Positions 8,478 to 18,749 of a stretch of 64,000 nt of DNA are shown here, piece after piece. Under the pieces are notes generated by a model. That model had not been told where the DNA came from, did no database searches, and was given only the letters and a program-made list of their open reading frames with translations. Origin of the DNA: Paenibacillus turicensis (GTDB lineage Bacteria; Bacillota; Bacilli; Paenibacillales; Paenibacillaceae); the NCBI RefSeq assembly GCF_017873435.1, contig NZ_JAGGKG010000022.1, positions 21,102 through 85,101 of the forward strand, written 5' to 3'. Numbering within the stretch: the first letter of the stretch is position 1; the number at the start of each line of letters is the position of its first letter. A program made the translations under genes and the position numbers.

Positions 8478-10418
8478 ATGAATAATAAAGAGCTATCTAA
8501 AGAAATTATTTCTTTGATCGGTGGAAGCAGCAATATTAATCAAGCTTGGCATTGTATTACAAGATTACGTTTTAATGTTGCCGATGAGAAAAAGGTACAG
8601 CTAGAAAAAATAGCAAGCTTGGATGGCGTATTAGGTGCACAATTCCAAAATGATCAGTTTCAAGTTGTCATTGGCAATCATGTTGCCGCTGTTTACGAGG
8701 AGCTTGAAGCACAGCTGGAGCAAGGTGGGTCCCCTGCATCGTCTAACGAGCATAGCGCTCAATCGCAACCTAAAGCCAGAGGGATTAACGCGGTGTTAGA
8801 TACCATTTCGGGGATTTTCACCCCTGTTTTACCTGCGATTGTGGGTACTGGGATGCTTAAAGGTGTATTGGCACTCTTAGTATCTTTACATGTATTACAG
8901 GAACAAAGTGGCGAGTTTCAGGTCATGAGTATGATTGCAAATGCAGCCTTTTATTTCTTACCTTTTCTATTAGCGGTATCTGCGGCACGTAAATTTAAGG
9001 TCAATGAATATTTGGCATTAACTATGGCAGGGACTTTGATGTATCCAACCATTTTGGATGCATTTAACGCAAACAAGCTAGACCCGATCCAATTTTTATC
9101 GCTAAATGTATCGATTGTAAATTATTCGCAGTCGGTCATTCCGATCATTCTTGGAGTATGGTTACTTAGTTACGTGTACCGCTTCGTGGATAAATTCATT
9201 CCGGCTACAGTTAAAATTATTTTCACACCAATGCTAGTTTTAGCAATTACAGTGCCAATTCTTCTCATTTTTATCGGACCTTTGGGCAACTTTATGGGGG
9301 TATATTTAGAGAGAGGAACCTCTTGGCTATTTGCCCATGCAGGGGCACTTACAGGAATTATTTTAGGAGGTCTTATGCCTCTGATTGTTATGACAGGCAT
9401 GCATTATGCCTTCTTTCCTAGCACATTGCAAAATTTAGGTAAGCTTGGCTATGACGTGTTGTTATTACCAATCAACCTAGTCACAAATATGAGTCAAGCA
9501 GGTGCAGTTTTCGCTGTATTTTTAAAAACAAAAAATAAAACCATGAAATCTATTGCGTTATCTAGCGGAATTTCCGCTGTATTAGGAATTACTGAGCCCG
9601 CATTGTACGGCGTTACACTTAAGCTGAAAAAGCCATTTTATGCTTCGATTGTAGGTGGAGCAGTGGGTGGCGGATTTATTACAGCAGTTGGGTTAAAATG
9701 CTTTGGTTTCGCAGTGCCAGGTTTATTATCTTTACCGCTTTACATTCAGCCTGACGGAGGCATGAAAAATTTTGTGTATGCGTTAATTGGACTTTTTCTT
9801 AGTATGGCAGTGTCCTTTACACTCACATTGATTTTAGGGTGGGAGGATGGAGCTCCAACGAATCAGAGTGAGCAAGCTAATGTTGTAAAAGATAACAATT
9901 CTAAAATAAATCCAAGCGTTTCATCCAATGAAGACACTAAGGTTTTATCCATAGCAGACCGTAAGGGGCAGGTTATGAGTCCATTAGCAGGTGAGCTTGT
10001 TCCACTAAATGAGCTTTCAGATGAGACATTTTCTAAGGAATTAACAGGTAAAGGGATTGCGATAAAGCCAAGTGAAGGAATCGTAAGAGCTCCTTTTGAT
10101 GGAGTTGTGACGATGATTGCGAAAAGCAAACATGCTATTATGCTGCGCTCTCATGATGGAATTGAATTACTTATTCATGTTGGGTTAGATACAGTTTCTT
10201 TAAAAGGAAACCATTTTGATGTGAGGGTGTCTGTAGACCAAGAGGTACGCCAAGGTGATGTATTGATGACCTTCGAACTAGACAAAATTGAGGCGGCAGG
10301 GCTTGAAATTGTATCTCCAGTTATAGTGACCAATACACCTGATTATCTTGAGGTAGTCCCTGTACATGTGAAAGGGGTGATTTCAGTGAGTGATTTGCTC
10401 TTATTCACTGTCCGCTGA
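8478..10418 (+). CDS. bglP: Beta-glucoside-specific PTS permease EIIBCA
   Basis: A 646-residue membrane transporter that imports and phosphorylates beta-glucosides. Domain order: EIIB (1-~90, phospho-Cys26 in 'HCITRLRF'), EIIC (~105-460, about ten TM helices, 'GITEPALYGVTL' substrate-site motif), linker rich in Asn/Ser, EIIA (~495-646, phospho-His567 in 'LLIHVGLDT'). The ATG at 8478 is preceded by AAGGGGGAA; an upstream start 30 bp earlier falls inside the ribosome-site region. It feeds phospho-beta-glucosides to the GH1 enzyme downstream and can signal through the antiterminator upstream. Confidence 0.93.
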   Translation: MNNKELSKEIISLIGGSSNINQAWHCITRLRFNVADEKKVQLEKIASLDGVLGAQFQNDQFQVVIGNHVAAVYEELEAQLEQGGSPASSNEHSAQSQPKARGINAVLDTISGIFTPVLPAIVGTGMLKGVLALLVSLHVLQEQSGEFQVMSMIANAAFYFLPFLLAVSAARKFKVNEYLALTMAGTLMYPTILDAFNANKLDPIQFLSLNVSIVNYSQSVIPIILGVWLLSYVYRFVDKFIPATVKIIFTPMLVLAITVPILLIFIGPLGNFMGVYLERGTSWLFAHAGALTGIILGGLMPLIVMTGMHYAFFPSTLQNLGKLGYDVLLLPINLVTNMSQAGAVFAVFLKTKNKTMKSIALSSGISAVLGITEPALYGVTLKLKKPFYASIVGGAVGGGFITAVGLKCFGFAVPGLLSLPLYIQPDGGMKNFVYALIGLFLSMAVSFTLTLILGWEDGAPTNQSEQANVVKDNNSKINPSVSSNEDTKVLSIADRKGQVMSPLAGELVPLNELSDETFSKELTGKGIAIKPSEGIVRAPFDGVVTMIAKSKHAIMLRSHDGIELLIHVGLDTVSLKGNHFDVRVSVDQEVRQGDVLMTFELDKIEAAGLEIVSPVIVTNTPDYLEVVPVHVKGVISVSDLLLFTVR

Positions 10419-10456
10419 TGACTCCCGTTCACATCGATGATTGATATTGGTCATGA

Positions 10457-11962
<1,506 letters not shown>

Positions 11963-12008
11963 AGGCAATGATTTAAAGGGGAAACGGTTTATAGATTAAT
12001 ATTTAGGG

Positions 12009-12041
12009 AGTGTCCCATGATGATGGGGCACTTCTTTTTTT
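12009..12041 (+). terminator. Terminator of the beta-glucoside operon
   Basis: AGTGTCCCAT pairs with ATGGGGCACT (one G-U) around a 4-nt loop and is followed by a run of seven Ts. It lies 47 bp after the GH1 stop. Confidence 0.85.
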
Positions 12042-12139
12042 GCATACAAAAAGGCAGTATATTCAGGTTTTCAATCCAAGATATTCTTTTATCTTTTGAA
12101 TAATCTATTAATGTATCTCAGAAATAAGGAGGAGTAAAC

Positions 12140-12802
12140 ATGGTGACTTTTAAATATGATCGTTTATGTGGCTCAGAATCTTTACAAACGACACATCAAG
12201 GAATATCAGCTAAAATAAAGCTTCCATCTAATATTATTGTTGGTTCTTCCCCTATTAATGGAACACGGAATGATGACTATGTGAATTTTTATTTAATTTA
12301 TAATAATTATCTTGAAGGTGGTATCTCTTGGACACCTTACGCAGAGGATGGTAAGGCGGGTTTTCGTCTTTTTCTAAATAGTGGTGCTTTTGAAGGTGGA
12401 GACAACCTTTATTGGAGATCTAAAAACGTTTCAGAATTAGGCTACAATTTTGGATTTGGAGATACAGTGTTACTTACACTTGTACCTACTCAAAATGGAT
12501 CGCGGTCTCAACTATGGGTGAACAGTAAAATAGTGTATGATCTACCCAATCATAAATCTCAACCAACAACAGCTCGTGTAGCATACACACATGGTTGTAA
12601 GGATCAATATGGGTATGTCCAACACAATACAGCGACCTGGTCTCAAGTTGAAATTCTCCGTAATGGAACATGGGGAGGATGGGGTGCGAATGACTGGGGT
12701 TACGCTCCATATCGAAAAAATGCTAATGCTTATGGTATATACACTGAGCATCCTGTTTCTGCTTATTTAGCTAAGCCTAATGGTCCTTCACCAGCAGGTT
12801 AA
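12140..12802 (+). CDS. Uncharacterised Trp/Asn/Gly-rich beta protein (220 aa)
   Basis: Not recognised. The 220-residue product has no signal peptide or TM helix and is rich in aromatic, Asn and Gly residues ('GGISWTPYAEDGKAGF', 'TWGGWGANDWGY'), with alternating hydrophobic strands typical of a beta-sandwich or lectin-like fold. The ribosome site AAGGAGGAG is strong. It faces the minus-strand 350-residue gene across a bidirectional terminator; both lack signals and are beta-rich, which hints at related cytosolic, spore- or coat-associated roles. This is inference only. A distant resemblance to YrpD-like proteins is possible but could not be tested. Confidence 0.75.
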   Translation: MVTFKYDRLCGSESLQTTHQGISAKIKLPSNIIVGSSPINGTRNDDYVNFYLIYNNYLEGGISWTPYAEDGKAGFRLFLNSGAFEGGDNLYWRSKNVSELGYNFGFGDTVLLTLVPTQNGSRSQLWVNSKIVYDLPNHKSQPTTARVAYTHGCKDQYGYVQHNTATWSQVEILRNGTWGGWGANDWGYAPYRKNANAYGIYTEHPVSAYLAKPNGPSPAG

Positions 12803-12846
12803 AGGAAAGTAACAGTAAGCTTAAAATAAGTTAGATAGATTATAAA

Positions 12847-12878
12847 AACTGCCGAGATTCTCGGCAGTTGATTTTTTT
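12847..12878. terminator. Bidirectional terminator
   Basis: AACTGCCGAGA pairs with TCTCGGCAGTT; a T run follows on the plus strand and the minus strand also runs into Ts. It separates two convergent unknown genes. Confidence 0.85.
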
Positions 12879-12905
12879 AACTGTTTAAGTGATAAGTTTT
12901 CTTAT

Positions 12906-13958
12906 TTAATTTTTAATTCTGGCCCCAATTACCAGGGGAGTACTTGATACTGCTGGTACAACAACTTGGAAAGATTCTGATACGGTTGATAAGCCACCAA
13001 CCTGTAATTCCAAGATATCTAGACCGTACCATCCTGGAACATTCCCCCATTGATTAGAAGGGGAGTATCTATATCCAATTCCTTTATAGTAGAAACAAGG
13101 GAAAAGTGATCCACCTGAACTACCAATGAATATTTGATATCTACGTGAGGAGGTACTAGTATTTCTAATTGGCAATGTTATATTGATTTGTTGACCATAG
13201 TTTCCTAAAATTCCACCAGATGCCCCACCGCTGTAATCTGCTATCCATGGTACATCAGCACCGTTAAAGGTATCACCTGCAGCAGCAAGTGTATAATATT
13301 TTCCTTTTGAATCAGTTGGGGCTAATGAATTAAAGTTTGTTGTATTCCAATAGCCACCTTGACCAATTCCACGAACTCGGTTTGATCCGTCTACAGCTGC
13401 GGCAGCATTTGCATTTCCTGAATTTGAAATATAAGCTAAATCCCAAAAGGTAACACTTGCATCAGTATTATTTTGAGCATTAGTTATACTTACACGAGCT
13501 ACTATGCCAAATACGCCATCATTTGGAATTTGATTTTGTAGAAAAATATTTCCGTATCCACCTGGTTGAATGGTTACTGTAACGGGGGAAGACATACTTG
13601 TGTTCCAGAAAGAAAGCCATGCGTTAGAATCTGGTTGGACTCCAGAAAATTTTGTAAGACCATAATTAGACGAGGAAACTTTGACTGGGAATGCGTTAGG
13701 ATTATGAATTAGGATACAGTTAGTGATTGAAGAACCTGTTTTGTTAGAATGCCAGGTATAAATCTGACCTGTACCTTTAACTGGTGCACGATTTAAAAAA
13801 TAACCGTTATCAGCTAGGGCTGTTTTTGAAACTGATTCTGGATTATTGGAATAAAAGAAAAAACCACCAGCTAAGTTTGTAGTACCTGATCCACGTGGCT
13901 CAGCACTATTATATCCGAATAAAAACGGAGAACTATTATTAATAACGACAGTACCCAT
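12906..13958 (-). CDS. Uncharacterised Ser/Asn/Gly-rich beta protein (350 aa)
   Basis: Not recognised. The 350-residue product starts 'MGTVVINNSSPFLFGYNS' with no signal peptide. It is rich in Asn, Ser, Gly, Thr and Tyr, nearly free of Cys (two) and Glu, and has short alternating hydrophobic segments, suggesting two beta-sandwich domains (about 1-180 and 190-350). GGAGTGA precedes the start. Such composition is seen in crystal, coat, adhesin or capsid-like proteins, but no specific family motif is visible. It is monocistronic and convergent with the 220-residue gene. Confidence 0.75.
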   Translation of the reverse strand: MGTVVINNSSPFLFGYNSAEPRGSGTTNLAGGFFFYSNNPESVSKTALADNGYFLNRAPVKGTGQIYTWHSNKTGSSITNCILIHNPNAFPVKVSSSNYGLTKFSGVQPDSNAWLSFWNTSMSSPVTVTIQPGGYGNIFLQNQIPNDGVFGIVARVSITNAQNNTDASVTFWDLAYISNSGNANAAAAVDGSNRVRGIGQGGYWNTTNFNSLAPTDSKGKYYTLAAAGDTFNGADVPWIADYSGGASGGILGNYGQQINITLPIRNTSTSSRRYQIFIGSSGGSLFPCFYYKGIGYRYSPSNQWGNVPGWYGLDILELQVGGLSTVSESFQVVVPAVSSTPLVIGARIKN

Positions 13959-14193
13959 TTTATCACTCCATAACTATAATTTTTTTGTGAGAGATTACTA
14001 GTGAGTAAATTTCATCTCAAAATTAATCTATGAAAGGATGTTCAAAGATTCTTGTGGTAATGACATGAATTTTATAAGTTTTTTTTAATTTATGTATTTA
14101 GCATGGGGGATACATCTGCATGGAAGATAGAAAAATAGATTTATATAGTATAAAATTGGAATAATATAAATCCAAGGAAGCTGGAGGACTGAT

Positions 14194-14880
14194 ATGAAAC
14201 GTTTGTATTTGTTTCTTGTACTTTTATTGGCTCTAAGTGCATGTGATACTGCTACAAATAATATGAAGGCAAATGATGTGCCTAAGGTGGAGAATAGCAC
14301 AACGATGGTTCCCCCAACTAACGGTGATCAGAATAAATCAGAGGCGAAGATATCTCCTGCTTTTTTAGCAAAGGAGGATAAAAAATTATCGATTCAGGAC
14401 TATGAAACCGCGTATAAAATGACGACAAAGGCATTAACTCAATATTATAAAGCAATTTGGAATCATGCAGAGTTTGATGCAGATGCTTATTTCTTAAATG
14501 AAAATTTAAAGCAATATACGACTAAAAAAATAAAAGATCAGTATAATCTTGCTGTAAAGCATGACCTTACGAGTAACATTGTGACAAATGTTGAGTTTAT
14601 AAGTGATGAGGTAAAATTTGTGGATGATGAAAATCAGTATTTATATTTGAAATTAAAAGCGGCTATTCAGCATGACATAGGTGGTTATGGTGAAGTTACG
14701 GAGTTCCTTGTCCAAAATCAAGAGGGGAAGCTCGTCATTGTAGATTGGTATTGTGGTGCAAAGGATAGCTATGACATGACTATACGTGGAGCTGGTCAGG
14801 TCATCAACAATCCTAACGTTTGGAATGATGATGAGTGGGTTGAAAAACTTAAGCTTAAAGCCGCTACAAACGAAGGTTAA
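14194..14880 (+). CDS. Putative lipoprotein, function unknown
   Basis: A 228-residue protein with a type II signal peptide: 'MKRLYLFLVLLLALSAC' with Cys17 as the lipidation site. The region after the anchor is a low-complexity linker (about 18-55), then a mixed alpha/beta domain that may be NTF2-like ('TKALTQYYKAIWNHAEFD', 'FLVQNQEGKLVIVDWYCG'), a pattern seen in extracytoplasmic DUF4878/NTF2-like lipoproteins. The ribosome site is GGAGGACTGAT. The spacer to the next gene has several weak hairpins. Confidence 0.75.
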   Translation: MKRLYLFLVLLLALSACDTATNNMKANDVPKVENSTTMVPPTNGDQNKSEAKISPAFLAKEDKKLSIQDYETAYKMTTKALTQYYKAIWNHAEFDADAYFLNENLKQYTTKKIKDQYNLAVKHDLTSNIVTNVEFISDEVKFVDDENQYLYLKLKAAIQHDIGGYGEVTEFLVQNQEGKLVIVDWYCGAKDSYDMTIRGAGQVINNPNVWNDDEWVEKLKLKAATNEG

Positions 14881-15066
14881 TTTTGCTAATTGTGTTAGCT
14901 AAGATCCAGAGATTTTAAGAGACAACCTTCGCTAGTCTGAGTTAGCCTCAAGCACTGATCTCAAGATTGAGCCTCTTTTTCATATACTTTTTACATATAT
15001 ATCTCATAGAATTGCCCAATTTGGTTGTTATTCTTAATACAAATCCAAACAAGAGGTGATTCAATT

Positions 15067-15603
15067 ATGAAAAAGTGGACTAAACAAGTAGCAGCATTAT
15101 TAACAGCAATTAGCGTGATGGGCGCAGGTACAAGCGCATTTGCGGCTTCCTCGGAAGTTTCAAATAGCAAGACACCTGTGAAATCATCAGTAACAAGCTC
15201 AAGCAGCACAACTAAAGCACCTGCATATAAAGCAGCAGAAAAGAAAACTACAACAGGTATTACACCAAAAACGACTACCAAGCAAACACCAGTTACAAAA
15301 ACAGAAACTAAAAAAGCGACAACTACAAAACCAGCAATAAAAACGACAACTACAAAGCCAGCAACTAAGAAAACAACTAAAGCAGTAACAACAAAAAAGA
15401 CTCCCAAAAAAGTAGTGAAAAAAGCCAAAGCAGTTAGCAAAAAGCATAAAGCAATTAAAAGCAAAAAACATCAAAAAAAAGTTAACAAAACAGTGAACAA
15501 AAAACATGTAAGTGCAAACAAAAATAATGTAAGCAACAATAAAAAGAAACCAACTAAAAAAGTAGAAACTAAAACAACTACTCCAGTAACTAAGAAAAAA
15601 TAA
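15067..15603 (+). CDS. Secreted Lys/Thr-rich low-complexity protein
   Basis: A 178-residue protein with a Sec signal peptide (MKKWTKQVAALLTAISVMG, cleavage about 'AFA-A' near residue 28). The mature part is almost entirely Lys, Thr, Ser, Ala, Val and Pro in imperfect KKTT/TTKKT/KPATK runs, strongly basic and probably disordered. Such proteins bind teichoic acids, DNA or other polyanions in the wall, but no specific role is shown. AGAGGTGAT precedes the ATG. The long open frames on the opposite strand are a by-product of this repetitive composition. Confidence 0.82.
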   Translation: MKKWTKQVAALLTAISVMGAGTSAFAASSEVSNSKTPVKSSVTSSSSTTKAPAYKAAEKKTTTGITPKTTTKQTPVTKTETKKATTTKPAIKTTTTKPATKKTTKAVTTKKTPKKVVKKAKAVSKKHKAIKSKKHQKKVNKTVNKKHVSANKNNVSNNKKKPTKKVETKTTTPVTKKK

Positions 15604-15641
15604 TATAAGCTTTAAGATTTTCATCTAATATTCACTTATAT

Positions 15642-15678
15642 TCAGAAGGCGAGAGCTCCATTGGACTCCCGTCTTTTG
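15642..15678 (+). terminator. Weak terminator
   Basis: GGCGAGAGCTCC can pair imperfectly with GGACTCCCGTC and is followed by TTTTGTT, between the secreted basic protein and the next regulator gene. Confidence 0.45.
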
Positions 15679-15731
15679 TTCTATTAAAATATCGTTAGTA
15701 GTTTTTATTTTGTCGTGGGGAGAGAAGGATC

Positions 15732-16439
15732 ATGCAGAAAATTGTCGTTGTGGATGATGATCAATTTATTTTACAGCTTCTATCCGAATATTTACGTAAG
15801 GAAGGGTATGAGGTTACTTCATTTCTGAATGGGAAAGAGCTGATTCCGTTTGTGAGATCGTCATCACCAGACTGTATGATATTAGATATTATGATACCAG
15901 GTATCGATGGTTTGACCTTGCTGACAGAGCTTCGTTCCTTTACTGAAATGCCTATTATTATGATCTCCGCACGTGGAGAGGAAAATGATAGAATACAAGG
16001 CTTGGAATTAGGATGTAGTGATTTTTTGAGCAAGCCCTTTAATCCACGTGAACTAGTAGGTCGAGTCAAGGCGATGCTTCGTCTCTCCGAGGCTGGTTAT
16101 GGACATAGCAAAGGTCAAGAGTCTTCTAAAGATAAAGGCTGGGCGATCGGCAATGTACGGATTGAACCTGAATTTCGTCGGGTAATGATCAATGAGGCGG
16201 AAGTTCCATTAACCTCGCGTGAATTTGAGTTGTTACAATTTTTAGCGTCTTATCCTGAACGACCCTTTGAGAGGGAGCACCTCATTCAGCAAATATGGCA
16301 ATATGACTTTTTAGGGGATATTAGGGTGGTTGATGATCTTGTGAAGCGTGTCCGCCGGAAGCTCTCTGAATCTGATTCTACCTTAATGATTGATACAGTA
16401 TGGGGTTTTGGCTATAAAGTATCGGTTCGGCAGGTATAA
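15732..16439 (+). CDS. OmpR-family response regulator
   Basis: A 235-residue regulator: receiver domain ('VVDDDQFILQLL', acceptor Asp in 'CMILDIMIPGIDG', Lys in 'FLSKPFNP') and winged-helix DNA-binding domain ending 'DTVWGFGYKV'. Immediately followed by its kinase one base after the stop. There is no ABC transporter in this unit, unlike three other two-component systems in the window; its target and signal are unknown. Confidence 0.9.
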   Translation: MQKIVVVDDDQFILQLLSEYLRKEGYEVTSFLNGKELIPFVRSSSPDCMILDIMIPGIDGLTLLTELRSFTEMPIIMISARGEENDRIQGLELGCSDFLSKPFNPRELVGRVKAMLRLSEAGYGHSKGQESSKDKGWAIGNVRIEPEFRRVMINEAEVPLTSREFELLQFLASYPERPFEREHLIQQIWQYDFLGDIRVVDDLVKRVRRKLSESDSTLMIDTVWGFGYKVSVRQV

Positions 16440-16440
16440 T

Positions 16441-17757
16441 ATGAAGACGATTAGAGGGAAGTTATTATTTTCCATGTCTGCTGCCATGTTAGCAACGATT
16501 GCAATTACGATTGTGCTGTTCATCCATCTCATTGATGATCTTATTTTAAACCAAGCCAAGGATCAGCTCCATCAGCAAGTTCCCCGAGCTTTAGAAATAT
16601 TAAATAGTGGAGATTTAAAGGATTTGGATCGAACAAGCTTTAAATATATTGTGCGTGATGTGATGCTTGATGCGGATTACTTAGTGTTTGATAAAAATCA
16701 TAGAATTATAGCCGCTAGCGATATTAAAGAAGAAGGGACAGTTTTTCACTTTAAAAGTCATGATGGTGAAGGAACAAGCTCACTCCAAGGGACAAAAATA
16801 ATTTATGCTCAGGCAGAATTAAAAAATACACCGTATCGAATTTTAATTTATTCTCCTTTGTCATCAGTAAGAGCATTAGCAGGCTCCATTCTTAAAACAA
16901 CCTTGTTAGCAACGGGAGCTAGTTTTGCGGTTATTCTCTGCATTGGTTTACTTACCGTTTCTCAAATTGTGAAGCCACTTAATCGTTTGAAAAAGAAGGT
17001 AAGTGAATATGAGCCAAGTCATCCTGCTATAAGTTCCTTTTCAATCGATGAAAAAGGGGAAATTGGTGAGCTTAGTCATACTTTTCAGCTAATGGCTGAC
17101 CGAATCTCTTCTCATCATCAAAAGCAAATTGAATTTTTACAAAATGTATCACATGAGTTAAAAACACCATTGATGTCCATTAACGGGTATGTATATGCCA
17201 TTCGAGATGGTGTTGTATCTCAGGAAAATGGGCTACAGGTCATTACTTCTCAGTCCCGTAGGCTGGTTGAAATGGTAGATAAGCTATTGTTATTATCCAA
17301 ATTGGAGGCATTGGAAGAGGCTTGGCCTGAAGAGGAGATAAATGTGCAGGATTTGGTACAGGAAGCCATTGATTTAATGACTCCGGCTGTTGTTGAGCGT
17401 AACCTATCTTTACAGCTTGCGGGTCATAATTTTGGGATCAAAACGACAGGGGAGCAATTATTCCGTATCCTTTTAAATTTACTTCAAAATGCAGTTAGGC
17501 ATACAATCAGTCAAATTGTGGTTACAACCGAGCAAACCAATGAAGGATGGGTACTGCATGTGGATGATGATGGCCCGGGTTTGGCAGAGTCTGAGCGTAC
17601 AGAAGTATTTGGAAGATTTGTTACTGGGGCAAACGGTGTAACAGGCTTGGGTTTAGCGATCAGTCTACAAATAGCACGTCATCTTGGTGGTGAACTTATT
17701 TATTCTGACTCTCCTTTAGGAGGGGCTAGATTTAGTTTTATTCGAGCTCATCGCTAG
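16441..17757 (+). CDS. Sensor histidine kinase
   Basis: A 438-residue membrane kinase: TM helix about 8-30, a ~125-residue extracytoplasmic sensor (possibly PAS/Cache-like, 'YLVFDKNHRIIAASD'), second TM about 155-180, HAMP, HisKA ('NVSHELKTPLMS') and HATPase_c ('GVTGLGLAIS'). The start at 16441 directly follows the regulator stop; an upstream in-frame ATG lies inside the regulator gene. It resembles BaeS/ResE-type kinases. Confidence 0.9.
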   Translation: MKTIRGKLLFSMSAAMLATIAITIVLFIHLIDDLILNQAKDQLHQQVPRALEILNSGDLKDLDRTSFKYIVRDVMLDADYLVFDKNHRIIAASDIKEEGTVFHFKSHDGEGTSSLQGTKIIYAQAELKNTPYRILIYSPLSSVRALAGSILKTTLLATGASFAVILCIGLLTVSQIVKPLNRLKKKVSEYEPSHPAISSFSIDEKGEIGELSHTFQLMADRISSHHQKQIEFLQNVSHELKTPLMSINGYVYAIRDGVVSQENGLQVITSQSRRLVEMVDKLLLLSKLEALEEAWPEEEINVQDLVQEAIDLMTPAVVERNLSLQLAGHNFGIKTTGEQLFRILLNLLQNAVRHTISQIVVTTEQTNEGWVLHVDDDGPGLAESERTEVFGRFVTGANGVTGLGLAISLQIARHLGGELIYSDSPLGGARFSFIRAHR

Positions 17758-17894
17758 AAAGCACCATCTATTATATATTGTTACTGTTTAGGTAAAAAGC
17801 TTATAGATTGATTTAAGGTTGCTAAATATATTCAACCCTCATGCTATGTTATATAATGTGCAATATAAATGATAAAAGAGATGGAGTATTCTAT

Positions 17895-18497
17895 ATGATC
17901 AAAAAAATGGACTGGGAATCAGGGAAATGGCTTAATCCACCATTGTCTGCACAAAAAGAAGGCGATTTCTTTAAAATTACACCTGAAAAAGGAAGAGATT
18001 TTTGGAAAAAGACGTTATATGGTTTTGAATTTGAGGATGGCGCCGCATTGTTAGAAGAGTGGGATAAAAGTACAGCCGTAGAAGTTTCCTTTTTGTTATC
18101 TTCATTTACAGAGCTATATGATCAAGCAGGGATTTTACTCTATCATGGGCCAGAGCAGTGGATTAAATGTGGAGTGGAAATCAACGATGGAATTCCGCAG
18201 GTATCCGCAGTTGTTACAAATGGCTACTCTGATTGGTCACTTGCAGCAGTTCCTGATTGGATGGATGAAGAGGTTACGCTTCGTGCATCGATTATAAAAG
18301 ATGCGGTTGTTATACGTGCTCGAACTCAAAATCATCCTTGGCGAACGATTCGCGTTGCTCGTTTCCCTTATGAGACAGGGAATCAAGCGGGGCCTTACAC
18401 TTGTTCCCCAACACGAGAAGGTCTAGAGGTTACCTTTACACGATGGGCTTTTACAAAGCCGGATGAAGATCTTCATACTGACCCAGTTACAGAATAA
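17895..18497 (+). CDS. DUF1349 domain protein
   Basis: A 200-residue protein with the concanavalin-like DUF1349 fold ('QAGILLYHGPEQWIKCGVE', 'SAVVTNGYSDWS', 'GPYTCSPTREGLEVTF'). Members occur as stand-alone cytosolic proteins in many bacteria and are sometimes linked to carbohydrate binding; biochemical function is unproved. The ATG at 17895 fits a GATGGAGT site better than the upstream start at 17841. Confidence 0.83.
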   Translation: MIKKMDWESGKWLNPPLSAQKEGDFFKITPEKGRDFWKKTLYGFEFEDGAALLEEWDKSTAVEVSFLLSSFTELYDQAGILLYHGPEQWIKCGVEINDGIPQVSAVVTNGYSDWSLAAVPDWMDEEVTLRASIIKDAVVIRARTQNHPWRTIRVARFPYETGNQAGPYTCSPTREGLEVTFTRWAFTKPDEDLHTDPVTE

Positions 18498-18702
18498 AAC
18501 GAAAAATGAGAAAAAAAGGAAATCAAACTATGACATTATTGTTGAATATTCCAATGAGGACATTGAGACAATGAATGTTTTATTTTGTGAACAGGAAATA
18601 AATACTCTTGATTAACGATTCTATATAATGAGTGTGGAATTTTGTATTAAAGCCTAGAAGATAGAAGCTTAGGAAATTAAGCTTAGAAAATAGAAGTAAT
18701 CC

Positions 18703-18745
18703 TTCAAAAAAAGCTATGCGAATTGCTCGCACAGCTTTTTTTGAA
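18703..18745. terminator. Bidirectional terminator
   Basis: TTCAAAAAAAGCT pairs with AGCTTTTTTTGAA, extended by a TGCG/CGCA inner stem. The A and T tracts make it work on both strands, for the DUF1349 gene and the convergent apbE-like gene. Confidence 0.88.
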
Positions 18746-18749
18746 GCAA

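Noticed and set aside
14868..14960. Possible degenerate fifth hairpin element (AACGAAGGTT with AACCTTCG, ATTTTAAGAG block)
   Set aside because: It shares a few short strings only; the middle stem with the unpaired A and the GTAGC block are missing.
15199..15624. Open frame of 141 codons opposite the Lys/Thr-rich protein gene
   Set aside because: It is Phe/Cys-rich low complexity produced by the AAR/ACN codon bias of the real gene, which has a signal peptide and ribosome site.
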